Below, in pieces: positions 18,402 to 28,447 of a stretch of DNA of 64,000 nucleotides. The stretch is from Paraflavitalea sp. CAU 1676 (GTDB lineage: Bacteria; Bacteroidota; Bacteroidia; Chitinophagales; Chitinophagaceae). The stretch lies in contig NZ_JARHUJ010000001.1 of assembly GCF_029223285.1 (NCBI RefSeq), positions 930,001 to 994,000 on the forward strand. The letters are read 5' to 3'. A program made the translations under genes and the position numbers. The notes under the pieces were generated by a model. It was not told the DNA's origin and did not search any database. It was given only the letters and a program-made list of their open reading frames with translations. Position 1 is the stretch's first letter. Every line of letters starts with the position of its first letter.

Positions 18402-18433
18402 AATACCCGGTTTGAATTGGTTTAATATCGGAT

Positions 18434-21400
18434 TTATCTGAGCAAAGTTACGTTGCCCCGGAAAGGAACAATCGCCGAATTGTCACAAACAAATTCGATT
18501 ACATATACATACACATCGGCGGCTGCGGGTTTTCCCTTAAAGGTTCCGTTCCATCCCGCCGATGCATCATTGACCATGAAATTCCTTTTTTCAAAGACCA
18601 GCTCGCCCCAACGGTTAAAGATCTGCATCCTGTTCACCCGGTCAATGCTTCTGCCCCGTGGCATGAATACATCATTCTGCCCGTCGTTGTTAGGCGAAAA
18701 AGTATTGGGTACAAAATAGTTCTCTTTGTTGCAGATAACGGTAACGGTAATATCCTGTGAAACGGCGCACCCGTACACATCTGCTGCCCGCACGGTATAG
18801 GTAGTCGTTGACTTTGGATTGGCCACTGGTGTCGGACAATCGGTACAACTCAAATTGCGGACAGGCGTCCAGCTATAGGTAGCAGCATTGCTGCTATATG
18901 AAACCGGCAAGGGAGCTTCGCTGCCTACCGGTATCGTCAGGCTGCCATTGATAGTAATGGTTGGCCCCGGCGAAACAAAAATATTCTTACTGGTATTGTT
19001 CTTACATCCCAGTTTATTGGTGGCTTCCAGCCCCACAGCATAAGTACCGGTTTGCGGATACTTAACAGATACCACAGCTTTGTCGGAACTGCCGTTGCTG
19101 CCGAGATCCCATTTCCAGGTAATAGCTGTATCGGGAACCACCAGTGACGCCTGCAGATCGAGTGCCTGGTTAATACAGGTAGCGGTATCACTCACTATCA
19201 CAGGATCGGGGGTGCCGTATACGCGGATAGTGTCGGTGATGGTATTGGTGCAATTATTGGCAACAGTGGTCGCTGTATTTTTTACTATGTACGTACCTGG
19301 GCTGGTATATTGATGTGTTGGGTCTTTATCGGTTGAGGTAACTCCATCTCCGAAATCCCAGATATGAGAGGATAGTGGCTCCGATGGAGGATACGTGAAA
19401 TCTTCAAAACTAACTGTACCTGCATCGCAAAATTCTTTTTTGCTTGCATTGAAATAAGGAGCTACCCCCAATACAACGATGTTTTGGCCGCCATATACCG
19501 GAGCCTGGCAGCCCGTGCTATCCTGCAGCATGAGATAGGGTGCATAGGTGCCGGGTTGTTTATAAAAATGCTGGAAGGAAGTATTTTGTGATTCATTGGC
19601 CGGGCTATCACCGGAGAAAAATGAAAAACGGGTGGAAGGGGGTATTGTCAATGAGAAATCGACCGTCAGCGAATTGCAGGCAGTAAGGGGACCGTAAGAG
19701 ATATCACCGGCTACCAATGGATCATACAGGTTGATGAAACTGCTTGCCGAGTCGATACAGCCTCCATAACCAATCACATACAGTTTGGCTTCATAACTGC
19801 CATAATCGTTGTAGAAGTGGTTGGGATTGGTGAGGGTAGAAGTAGTGCCATCGCCAAAATCCCAATAAAACGATTCGAAGTCGCTGGCCTGCGAGGTGAA
19901 TTTGGTTTCCAGCAACACGCAAACAGAGCTCGTATCCTTGGCCGTGAAGGCAGGAACAGGTTTTTTGACAGCAATATAATCGGTTTTTATAGCCGAGTCT
20001 TTGCACCCCACTTCGTCCTCAATCACCAGTTTAACAGTATATGTACCGCTGGTGCCAGTATACCGGTGTATGGGCGATTGATCGGTTGAGCTGTTGCCAT
20101 CGCCAAAATCCCAACGCCAGCTAAGGCCTTTTCCGGAAGACGTATCGGTAAAAGGAAGATCCGTAGCAGGACAAATGGTAGTAAAATCGCCTTTAAAACC
20201 TGCCAGCGGTTTGGTGATGAAAACCGTATCTGTAGCCGTAAAAGTGTCTTCGCAGCCATTGTTGTCTTTTACAGTCATCTTTACCACATAACTGCCGGTG
20301 TCGGCATAAGTATGTTTGAAATTGCCTGGCGTTAAGTTTTGAACGACGCCATCGCCAAAGTCGAAGGTCCATGTTTGTATCGTGCCCGCAACCGTAGACA
20401 GGTCGGTAAAGTTGATGGTACTGTTGGTACATCCTCCGTCTTCTACCGGCGCAAAGTTGGCAGTGGGGCCACTAACCACAACCGCATTGTTGACTGTTTT
20501 GGTGTTCTCGCATCCATTTATATCGGTTATGCGCAGTGAGAGAGCATAGGTGCCGGTAGTGGCGAACCTCCAGAAAATCTCCCGTGGCCCTACCGTGTAG
20601 GCGCCACCGCCCACCGACCACTCGTAAGTTGTGATGTTGGCGGCATTGCTGTTAGCAGCCGTTATCGTAAGCAGTTCGCCCTTACAGGCCGTGGCATCAG
20701 GACTGATCGTAAAATCTGCCATTTCGCCCACTAAGGTGATCTGTTGTAGGTAGGTGTGTGAGCAGTCGCCAGGGTTCAGCGATCTTACCGTCAGTTTCGC
20801 CGCATAAGTGCCCACAGTAGCATAGGTGTGTGATGCAGGGCCGTAGGTGGGAGAGGGGGGTAAAACCGTTCCGTCTCCAAAGTCCCAGATATATTCTACG
20901 GGACCATAAACCGCTGTATTAACTTTCGACTCATTGACAAAATTGACCAACAGGTTATTGGGGCAAGCTACCGTATACGAGAACCTGGCAATGGGTGGCT
21001 TGATGTGCACGGTTTGAGGAGCAGAAACGGTTGGACATTTATTGTTGAAAGCGGTGACCGTTACATTGAAGTAACCGCTGTCGATAAAAAGATGCGTAGG
21101 ATTTTTATCAGTGGAGGTACTGTCATTATCGAAATCCCAGAGCCATTCATCGGCACTGGCAGAACCTGTAAAGGTAAACTGGATGGGATCGGAGGCACAG
21201 GATTCGGTGGGCGTCATCGTAAAGGTTGATGCCGGAGGCGTACCGGTACGGATGCCGTTCACCAGTTCCGAAGAGACCGTGCACCCGCCAGCCGTAGTGA
21301 TGGTAACCTTGATCGTATAACTGCCGGCTGCTAAATAGCTGTGAATGGGACCAACGGGGCCGGCAGTGGTTGCCGAGAAGCCATCTCCATATTCCCAGAA

Positions 21401-22816
21401 ATAAGACGTGACGGGGTCAAGCGAAACAACGTTGGCGGCCGGACTAAACGGATAGGGAATACATCCCCCCGCAGGTGCGTTGGAGAAAGAGACCGTTGGG
21501 GTAATTATCTGTACAAATGCTGGTTTGGTGATCGTGTTGGTGCAACCTTGACGGGTGGTGATGGTGAGCTTTACGTCGAACTGACCATTGGTACTATAAG
21601 TATGTGCAGGGTTGGGACCAGTGCCGGTTTGCCCATCTCCAAAATCCCACTGCCAATCCACTGCGCCGATAGAGGCGTCCTGGAAATTTACTGTCAATGG
21701 CGCCTTACAGGCAGTGGTGACCGGGGCAGTAAAGTTCACCACTGGCTTATCCATTACCACCAGTGGTCTCGAAAACGAATCCTTACAATTGGTGTATACG
21801 TTGATCATTTTCACATTGAAAATGCCGGCCGTGTTGTAAGTGCTGGTGCCGTCGGTCGTGGTGGCCGATTCCCCATTGCCAAAGTCCCAGGTGGTACTTT
21901 CCGGCTGCGTGGTAGAGGCATTGATAAAGGTGGCGCTTGAATTTATACAAATAGTATCCGGGCCCGTGAAATTGGTGCCGGTACCAGATACATCGACTTG
22001 TTTTTGGATACTGCCCGAACAACCATATTCACTCATGGCATTCAGCGTAACATTGTAAGAACCTCCGGCAGTATAAGTTGCCGTTGGGTTTTCCAGGGTT
22101 GAGTTGCTACTGTTGCCAAAATTCCAACTATAGGTCATAGTACCTGGTCCGCTACTAAGATTCCTGAAGTCAACATTGAACGGCCCCCGACAGGTTGCTG
22201 GATTGTTGAAGCTGAAGTCGGGTATAACTCCTGGCACAATGCGAACATACCTGCCAATAGAAGAAATAGCCTGGCATCCTGTACTGCTCACCACCTTCAG
22301 GGTAACCGTATAGAATCCGGGAGTGGTGTATTGATGTGCCGGGTTTTGTTGAGTCACCTTCGGACTTCCATCACCAAAATCCCATTCCCAGGAAGCGATC
22401 GTTCCTACCGTAGTGGAGCTTTGGTCGGTGAAGCGCACGAACGATGGGGCGCAGGCAGTATTGTTCTGATCGACGATATCAGAAGTGAATCGTGCAATTG
22501 GTGAAGGATAAACTGTAATATAGTTAGTCTTTGTTACCCCATTGGTTCCATTAGCGTTTCGTACAATGAGCGTTACGGTATAAGTTCCGGGGGTGGCAAA
22601 AACGATGAACGGATTTTGCTGATTTGCCAATCCTGCCGCGCCAAAATCCCAGTTCCAGGAGGTTGGGCTGCCGGTCGATTGATCGGTAAACTGTACGGAA
22701 AGTGGGGCACAGCCCGAAGTTGCACTTGAGCTGAAATTGGCGGCAGGCACTTGTGCCTGCGCCCTTTGTAATAAAGCAGAGAACAACAATAACGAAAAAA
22801 GCAGCTTTCTTGCCAA
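18434..22816 (-). CDS. Giant PKD-repeat surface protein with T9SS type B tail
   Basis: 1460 residues. The signal peptide (MARKLLFSLLLFSALLQRAQA) is followed by about 15 PKD-like immunoglobulin-fold repeats, each with the WDFGDG-type core and a GTYTVKL-type end. Some repeats are degenerate (YEWSVGGGAY, FSFFSGDS). A short segment with paired cysteines (CTDCPTPV) leads to the gliding-motility-associated C-terminal domain (NTFSPNNDGQNDVF and IFNRWGELVFE), the type B T9SS signal. Probably exported to the cell surface as an adhesin or SprB-like gliding filament. It is paralogous to the gene upstream and precedes the PorP/SprF gene in the operon. Confidence 0.93.
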   Translation of the reverse strand: MARKLLFSLLLFSALLQRAQAQVPAANFSSSATSGCAPLSVQFTDQSTGSPTSWNWDFGAAGLANQQNPFIVFATPGTYTVTLIVRNANGTNGVTKTNYITVYPSPIARFTSDIVDQNNTACAPSFVRFTDQSSTTVGTIASWEWDFGDGSPKVTQQNPAHQYTTPGFYTVTLKVVSSTGCQAISSIGRYVRIVPGVIPDFSFNNPATCRGPFNVDFRNLSSGPGTMTYSWNFGNSSNSTLENPTATYTAGGSYNVTLNAMSEYGCSGSIQKQVDVSGTGTNFTGPDTICINSSATFINASTTQPESTTWDFGNGESATTTDGTSTYNTAGIFNVKMINVYTNCKDSFSRPLVVMDKPVVNFTAPVTTACKAPLTVNFQDASIGAVDWQWDFGDGQTGTGPNPAHTYSTNGQFDVKLTITTRQGCTNTITKPAFVQIITPTVSFSNAPAGGCIPYPFSPAANVVSLDPVTSYFWEYGDGFSATTAGPVGPIHSYLAAGSYTIKVTITTAGGCTVSSELVNGIRTGTPPASTFTMTPTESCASDPIQFTFTGSASADEWLWDFDNDSTSTDKNPTHLFIDSGYFNVTVTAFNNKCPTVSAPQTVHIKPPIARFSYTVACPNNLLVNFVNESKVNTAVYGPVEYIWDFGDGTVLPPSPTYGPASHTYATVGTYAAKLTVRSLNPGDCSHTYLQQITLVGEMADFTISPDATACKGELLTITAANSNAANITTYEWSVGGGAYTVGPREIFWRFATTGTYALSLRITDINGCENTKTVNNAVVVSGPTANFAPVEDGGCTNSTINFTDLSTVAGTIQTWTFDFGDGVVQNLTPGNFKHTYADTGSYVVKMTVKDNNGCEDTFTATDTVFITKPLAGFKGDFTTICPATDLPFTDTSSGKGLSWRWDFGDGNSSTDQSPIHRYTGTSGTYTVKLVIEDEVGCKDSAIKTDYIAVKKPVPAFTAKDTSSVCVLLETKFTSQASDFESFYWDFGDGTTSTLTNPNHFYNDYGSYEAKLYVIGYGGCIDSASSFINLYDPLVAGDISYGPLTACNSLTVDFSLTIPPSTRFSFFSGDSPANESQNTSFQHFYKQPGTYAPYLMLQDSTGCQAPVYGGQNIVVLGVAPYFNASKKEFCDAGTVSFEDFTYPPSEPLSSHIWDFGDGVTSTDKDPTHQYTSPGTYIVKNTATTVANNCTNTITDTIRVYGTPDPVIVSDTATCINQALDLQASLVVPDTAITWKWDLGSNGSSDKAVVSVKYPQTGTYAVGLEATNKLGCKNNTSKNIFVSPGPTITINGSLTIPVGSEAPLPVSYSSNAATYSWTPVRNLSCTDCPTPVANPKSTTTYTVRAADVYGCAVSQDITVTVICNKENYFVPNTFSPNNDGQNDVFMPRGRSIDRVNRMQIFNRWGELVFEKRNFMVNDASAGWNGTFKGKPAAADVYVYVIEFVCDNSAIVPFRGNVTLLR

Positions 22817-22890
22817 GGTGCAATGTTTGGGTGGTTTACAGAGACTGGTTTTTCAAAAGGATACGTCTTGCAAACAATAATAATACCATC

Positions 22891-25800
22891 TTACCTGATC
22901 AGTGCCACATTCCCCTTATAATTCAATACCACGTTATTCTCACACACCACATCCATGACATATACGTAAACATCGGGAGATGCGGGTTTCCCCTTGTGCA
23001 ATCCCGTCCAGCCCCTCGACAGGTCATTCGCCTGCATATCTGTCTGGTCAAACACCAGTTCACCCCACCGGTTGAACACTTTAAACGATTGTATCCTGAA
23101 TACCCCTTTTCCTCTTGGATAAAATACGTCATTATTCCCGTCGCCGTTGGGCGAGAAGGTATTCGGTACAAACACGTTAGCGTTGTTACAAAAAACAAAT
23201 ACCGTCACCTGATCCCGGGTCATACATCCACCCCCGTTCCGCGTTTCGAGCGTATATGTGGTGGTTTGTTTGGGGGTTGCCACCGGGGTGGCGCAGGTTA
23301 CACAGTTCAATCCCGCCGACGGGTGCCATTTCATGGACGTTACATCTTGCGACACCAGCGCCTTTAGCGTTACCTGGCTGCCAACCGGGACTGTCTTGTC
23401 TTCGCCGGCATTGGCGGCAGGATAAGGGTAAACCACCACCGAAACATACCCGGTATCGGAAAAACATTGTAGACTATCCTTTCCGATCACCCGGAAGGTA
23501 ACCGTAGAGTCGGGCTTTACTTCAGGATTGCTGTTCGTGTTGTGCTCCATAAACCGTGAAGGGCTCCAGTAATACTCATCTGCACCAGAGGCGCTTAGCC
23601 GGAACGACTCGCCTTTGCACAGGGTGTCGCCCTTTCCTACTACCATCTTAAACGGTTGTTTTACGCTAATCCGTATGGAATCAGCAGCCGAACAACCATA
23701 TTTATTCCTTCCGGTCAGGGTATACCGGGTATCCTCCAAAGGAGATGCCAGGGGGGTGGCACAGCCTATGCAAGATAAAGCAGTTGCCGGGAACCATTGA
23801 TAATGATCTGCGCCAGTGGCAGTTAGTTGAACTTTAGTGTCCCGGCATATCGACAGGTCGTTACCCGCATTGACTACGGGTATGGGCCAGGCATGCACGG
23901 TTTGGAATGCCGTATCGGAGCAACCGGCACTATTGGTAATGATCAGGCGGGTTTGGTAATCACCGGCCACGGGATAAATGACCGTGTCAGGCCGCTGCAC
24001 GCCGGCCTCCTGGCCGTTGCCAAAATCCCACTGCCAGCGCAGGGAAGCCGTGTCGGTCCGCATCTGCCGACCCTCGAAGGAGATCCGGGCCGGCACGCAG
24101 GAGCCAGGCATGCCTTGAATGGCCGCCAGCGGACTGGCCGCAATTCTTAACGGCTGCGCCATACTGGCTGTATCCATGCACCCTGCCTGTGTATATACGG
24201 TAAGCCTCGGTACGATCATGCCTGTTTTACGGTATCGATGCACCGGGTCTTTTTCGGTGGATGTGACGCCATCGCCCATCACCCAGCGATAGCTGGTGAT
24301 GAGGTCGTTCGAGCTAGATGTATTGGTGAACCGCACCAGGCCCGAGTCGCATAGCAGGTTTGAGTTGGTGGTGAAGCGCGCATCTACCCCATAAATATAG
24401 ATCGTGTCTTTACCTAAGACGGGCACACGGCATCCCTGTGGATCTTCCAGGATCATCTTCGGCAGGTAGGCACCCACACTGGTATATACATGGCTCATGT
24501 TCTTATTGCCGCGGTCGTCGACTACGCCATCGCTATAGTCCCAGATGTACCGCACCGATTGGTTCGATAGGGCATTAAAATGAATGGTGGTGGGTACACA
24601 ACCTTTCAGCTTGTCGTAGGTGAAACTGCCCGTGGGGCCCTTCACGGTGATAATCCGTACGAGACTGTCGTGGCATCCGCCGGGGCTGGTAATAATGAGT
24701 TTTGCCCGGTATACACCTGGGTAGGTGTATATATGTGATGGATTGGTCAATACCGAATAGTTGCCGTCGCCAAAATCCCACAATACCTGCGTGAATTGTT
24801 GCGACTGATTGGTGAAATTCACTAAAAGCGGCGGACAGGTAGCAAACGAATCGCTCATGGCGAATCCTGCCCGTGGATCGCGTACCTGGATATACTGTTC
24901 TCTCGTCATTGAATCGGAACAGCCATAAAGATCAACAGCTACCAGTTTAACCGTATACGTGCCCTCTTTGGTATAGGTATGGGCAGGTTCCAGGGCCGCA
25001 GTTCGTTGCCCATCGCCAAAATACCAGGTATAGACCGGACTGTTGCCGGTTGTTTGATTCACGAACCTCACCAATCCGGCAGTGCAGGACAAGGTATCCG
25101 GCGATTCAAATTGTGTTACGGGTCTTGAAATGATCACCGCATGCTGGCGGATACGTGTATCGGCGCAGCCAAGATTGTCGGTGACCGTCAATTTTACGGT
25201 ATAGGAACCACTTTGGGTGTAGGTATGCTGGAAGGGGGCAGCATTCAACATTTCTGTAGCACCGTCGCCATAATCCCATTGCCATTTTTGGATGGCATGC
25301 AAACCATCCGGCACCGACGAGTCAGCAAAATGAACAGTGCTGTTGGTACAAACTTCCGGATTGAGGACAGAAAAATCCGCCGTGGGGCCATTCACTCGTA
25401 CGGCGAGGCGTGTTACCATCGTGTCCGAGCAACCATAAATGTCCTTGATGATTAACCGGATATCGTATTGGCCCGCATCGGGGAAAGCAAATTGGAAGGT
25501 TTTGCCCACCGGGGTACCATAAACTTTGTTGCCTTTGGTGATGGTCCAGCTGTACAGGGCGATATTGGCTTCGTTGCTGTTGATGGCGGCGATCGTGGTG
25601 GACACATTTTTACAAAGTTCTGTTTCGCTGATACGTAGATCGGCTTTCTCATCGACGACGGTAACGGATTCCCATTTCCAATGTTCGCAGGTCGCATTTT
25701 TTACGGTCAGTTTCACCAGGTAGGTGCCGGGCCGGCTGAATGTATGCCGCGGATTTCGTGCGGTTGAAGTTTGGCCATCGCCAAATTCCCAGAACCAGGC

Positions 25801-27705
25801 GGTAGCTGCCACCGACTTGTCGAAGAATTGACGGCTAAGCCGGTTGCCGCAGTCAATGGAAGCAATATCGAATCGGGCTACCGGCGGCTTGATGTAGACG
25901 TAATTCTTCCTGGTCAAAGAATCCATACAACCGTTGTTCCAGACGAATAACTGTACGTGCAGGTAACCGGTGTCGAGATAGGTGTGAGAAGGATGCTGTT
26001 CCGAAGAACTACTGCCATCACCAAATTTCCACAACCACCTGTCGGCTTTAGGGCCCGAGCTCTCATCCTTAAACGAAACAAGTTCGCCTGCGCAGGAATT
26101 GAGTGGGGTGGCGGAAAAAGCTACGATCGGCTTGTTGCCGACTCTCACTGTTTCATTGACCACCACCGAGTTCTTACATCCGCTGGCTGTCGTATACTCC
26201 AGCTTTATATGATAAGTGCCGGCTGTTGTGTAAGTATGTCGGGGATACTTTTCGGTGGAGGTAATGCCATCTCCAAAATACCATAAGAAGCTAATGACGG
26301 AGTCGACGGTGTTGATATCGAGCTTTGGCTTCCATTCGAATGGAACGCAACCTTCCTGCGCCAGGTTAGTAATGGTAACTTTGGGTGGCTGAATTTTGAG
26401 GAGCCCTTTCTTCACCAAGGTGTCGGTACAGCCCGCGGCATTGGTAACGATCAGCGTTACATCGTATTCGCCGACGTCATTCCAGGTATGGCTAACTATT
26501 TTACCCGAGTCGCGCCGGCCGTCGCCAAACAGCCACTGATAGTTTACGGCATCGGTGGTTTGTGCAGTGAGTTGTGCGGTAAATGGTGCACTGCAGGCGG
26601 TGCTGTCGTTGATCGTGAATGTCGCTTTGGCGGCAGCAATGACCCGCACTGGCTGTGTTACCGAATCTTTGCAGGCACCAAAATCAGTCACCAGCTTTAC
26701 CTGGTAGCTGCCTGCTTTAGAGTACGTCTTCACCGGATTGGGGTCGGTTGAAAAGCTACCGTCTCCAAAGCTCCAGTAAGAGGACACCGGTGCCGGTGAT
26801 GCATTATTGGAGAAGTTGACAGGCGTGTTGCTGCATACCAGGGCGGGTGCCGCAAACGCAGCTTTCACCGTGCCGATATTGATGAGGTTGGCCTTCAGCA
26901 GCGAATCGGCACAGCCTGTACCGTTCCTGGCAACCAGTTTTACCGAATAGGTACCGACAGTGGTGTAAGTATGTACGGGGTTGGGCTGGGTGGATCGCTG
27001 GCCATCGCCAAAATCCCATTCGTACTGCAAGGAGCCGGTGCCGCTGCTTTTGTTGGTAAAGTGAACCACCGTTGGCGGCTTACAACTATTGGGAACACTG
27101 TAACTATAATCTGCTTTGACCCCGTTGTTCAACCGGATATAGGCGGTACGGGTAAACGTTTGGGTGCAGCCATGGCTGTTACGTACATGCAGGGAAACGG
27201 TATAATTGCCTGCGTTGGTATACCGGTGCTCGGGGTTGGCTGCATTGGTGACCGTACCATCGCCGAAATCCCATTCGCGCCATTCGATTATGCCATCACC
27301 GGCAGTGCTGAGATCGGTAAACTGTACGTTGAGGGGAAAACAGCCGGTGGTATCGGAGGCGGAGAACTGCGCCACCGGATTTGCATAAACTGTGATATGC
27401 TGCACCTTGATGATCGAATCGGTCTTCATGCCATTGCTTACTACCAGTTTGATGGTGTAGGTGCCGGGGTTGAAATAGGTGGCGGCAGGGTGCTGGACAA
27501 ATGAAATAGTTCCATTGCCGAGGTCCCATCGCCAGGAGTTGGGGTTGCCGGTGGTTTCATCGCTAAATTTAACTACCATAGGAGCGCAGCCCGAGGGAGT
27601 ACTTGTTGAGAAACCGGCTGTAACTTGCCCTATGACCGCGTTACTCCGTAAGAAGAATAAGCAGCCACACAGAAACAAACGGCATATGAGGGCATGCGTC
27701 CTCAT
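22891..27705 (-). CDS. Giant PKD-repeat surface protein with T9SS type B tail (paralogue)
   Basis: 1604 residues; first gene of the three-gene T9SS operon. Signal peptide at 1-27 (ending NAVIGQ), about 15 PKD-like repeats (WDFGDG cores), a longer pre-C-terminal region with two extra cysteine-containing segments (CIGCATPLASP and CVTCATPVATP), and a type B sorting domain (NTFSPNGDGNNDVF, FNRWGELVFDQ). Domain order matches the 1460-residue neighbour, so the pair arose by tandem duplication, but repeat sequences have drifted. Many cysteines, usually two per PKD unit, suggest disulfides on the surface. The ligand is unknown. Confidence 0.93.
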   Translation of the reverse strand: MRTHALICRLFLCGCLFFLRSNAVIGQVTAGFSTSTPSGCAPMVVKFSDETTGNPNSWRWDLGNGTISFVQHPAATYFNPGTYTIKLVVSNGMKTDSIIKVQHITVYANPVAQFSASDTTGCFPLNVQFTDLSTAGDGIIEWREWDFGDGTVTNAANPEHRYTNAGNYTVSLHVRNSHGCTQTFTRTAYIRLNNGVKADYSYSVPNSCKPPTVVHFTNKSSGTGSLQYEWDFGDGQRSTQPNPVHTYTTVGTYSVKLVARNGTGCADSLLKANLINIGTVKAAFAAPALVCSNTPVNFSNNASPAPVSSYWSFGDGSFSTDPNPVKTYSKAGSYQVKLVTDFGACKDSVTQPVRVIAAAKATFTINDSTACSAPFTAQLTAQTTDAVNYQWLFGDGRRDSGKIVSHTWNDVGEYDVTLIVTNAAGCTDTLVKKGLLKIQPPKVTITNLAQEGCVPFEWKPKLDINTVDSVISFLWYFGDGITSTEKYPRHTYTTAGTYHIKLEYTTASGCKNSVVVNETVRVGNKPIVAFSATPLNSCAGELVSFKDESSGPKADRWLWKFGDGSSSSEQHPSHTYLDTGYLHVQLFVWNNGCMDSLTRKNYVYIKPPVARFDIASIDCGNRLSRQFFDKSVAATAWFWEFGDGQTSTARNPRHTFSRPGTYLVKLTVKNATCEHWKWESVTVVDEKADLRISETELCKNVSTTIAAINSNEANIALYSWTITKGNKVYGTPVGKTFQFAFPDAGQYDIRLIIKDIYGCSDTMVTRLAVRVNGPTADFSVLNPEVCTNSTVHFADSSVPDGLHAIQKWQWDYGDGATEMLNAAPFQHTYTQSGSYTVKLTVTDNLGCADTRIRQHAVIISRPVTQFESPDTLSCTAGLVRFVNQTTGNSPVYTWYFGDGQRTAALEPAHTYTKEGTYTVKLVAVDLYGCSDSMTREQYIQVRDPRAGFAMSDSFATCPPLLVNFTNQSQQFTQVLWDFGDGNYSVLTNPSHIYTYPGVYRAKLIITSPGGCHDSLVRIITVKGPTGSFTYDKLKGCVPTTIHFNALSNQSVRYIWDYSDGVVDDRGNKNMSHVYTSVGAYLPKMILEDPQGCRVPVLGKDTIYIYGVDARFTTNSNLLCDSGLVRFTNTSSSNDLITSYRWVMGDGVTSTEKDPVHRYRKTGMIVPRLTVYTQAGCMDTASMAQPLRIAASPLAAIQGMPGSCVPARISFEGRQMRTDTASLRWQWDFGNGQEAGVQRPDTVIYPVAGDYQTRLIITNSAGCSDTAFQTVHAWPIPVVNAGNDLSICRDTKVQLTATGADHYQWFPATALSCIGCATPLASPLEDTRYTLTGRNKYGCSAADSIRISVKQPFKMVVGKGDTLCKGESFRLSASGADEYYWSPSRFMEHNTNSNPEVKPDSTVTFRVIGKDSLQCFSDTGYVSVVVYPYPAANAGEDKTVPVGSQVTLKALVSQDVTSMKWHPSAGLNCVTCATPVATPKQTTTYTLETRNGGGCMTRDQVTVFVFCNNANVFVPNTFSPNGDGNNDVFYPRGKGVFRIQSFKVFNRWGELVFDQTDMQANDLSRGWTGLHKGKPASPDVYVYVMDVVCENNVVLNYKGNVALIR

Positions 27706-27769
27706 AGAATAGGTTGGATTTTGTGATCGAATCGGATTAACTGACGCCTTATGGCATTAAGATTTCAAA

Positions 27770-27785
27770 TAACTTAAATAAGTTA
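27770..27785. promoter_or_regulatory. Palindrome upstream of the giant-protein operon
   Basis: TAACTTA-AA-TAAGTTA is a perfect 7-bp-arm palindrome, 65 bases before the ATG of the 1604-residue gene, within a 285-base gene-free gap. Such symmetry suits a dimeric regulator site; no protein is identified. No exact TAnnTTTG box was found in this gap. Confidence 0.35.
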
Positions 27786-27990
27786 ATGTGAGTTAAGGGC
27801 TTTGGAGGGGTATTTGACGCAGGTATAGAATATCTGATCCGGCCGATAAGTAAAACTTACTACGGCAAAGTAGAATTTGAACAGGTGCCTAAATACGCTT
27901 GTGTTTGACTTATGTCAAGTGAAGAGCCGGGATGAAAAAAGGGCTGATGGAGATTGCTACCGGACAACTAGCATTAATCTTATGCAAAAA

Positions 27991-28410
27991 TCATTCCTTC
28001 TTACGCAGGCTGAGCATGTTTTTTCCGGTGGCGGTAGTCATTTCGGCTTTGACGAAATCCTTGGTGCTGTCTTTGAACTTCCAGATGCCATTTAGCCTGG
28101 TGAGCGGAGCGGGGGCAGTTGCAAATTGAGCGGTAATGGTGATGGTGACGATGTCGGGTTTCCAGGTGCCCGACCAGCTTTCGTTCTGCCGGATGCCGGT
28201 CACTGTATAATCGTCATTGAAATGAAAAACATAATTGAGGAATTCGCTGGTCACATTGTCATCTCCTTCAAAATACTGCTCTACATACCAATCGCCCGTG
28301 GTGATAATACCCATAGCCACTTGCTCCTTTTTTTTGTCAATAAGCTTTTGACAGGAGCTCATCGATAACACAAGAACGGATACCAGCGTGAGCCGTAAAA
28401 TTGGTTTCAT
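27991..28410 (-). CDS. Small lipoprotein of unknown function
   Basis: 139 residues. A lipobox-type signal peptide (LVLSMSSC, Cys about residue 20) predicts a lipid-anchored protein. The mature part (WYVEQYFEGDD, YTVTGIRQNESWSGTWKPD, GIWKFKDSTKDFVKAEM) has the strand pattern of lipocalin-like small lipoproteins of Bacteroidota. It is 37 bases downstream of the carboxypeptidase gene and probably co-transcribed. Function unknown. Confidence 0.75.
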   Translation of the reverse strand: MKPILRLTLVSVLVLSMSSCQKLIDKKKEQVAMGIITTGDWYVEQYFEGDDNVTSEFLNYVFHFNDDYTVTGIRQNESWSGTWKPDIVTITITAQFATAPAPLTRLNGIWKFKDSTKDFVKAEMTTATGKNMLSLRKKE

Positions 28411-28447
28411 AAAGGATATTTAGAGGGGCTCAACATGGTAAGCCCAC

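Noticed and set aside
18434-27705. Tandem DNA repeats in the giant genes
   Set aside because: The repeats are at protein level (PKD domains); at DNA level they are too diverged to be recent tandem duplications.
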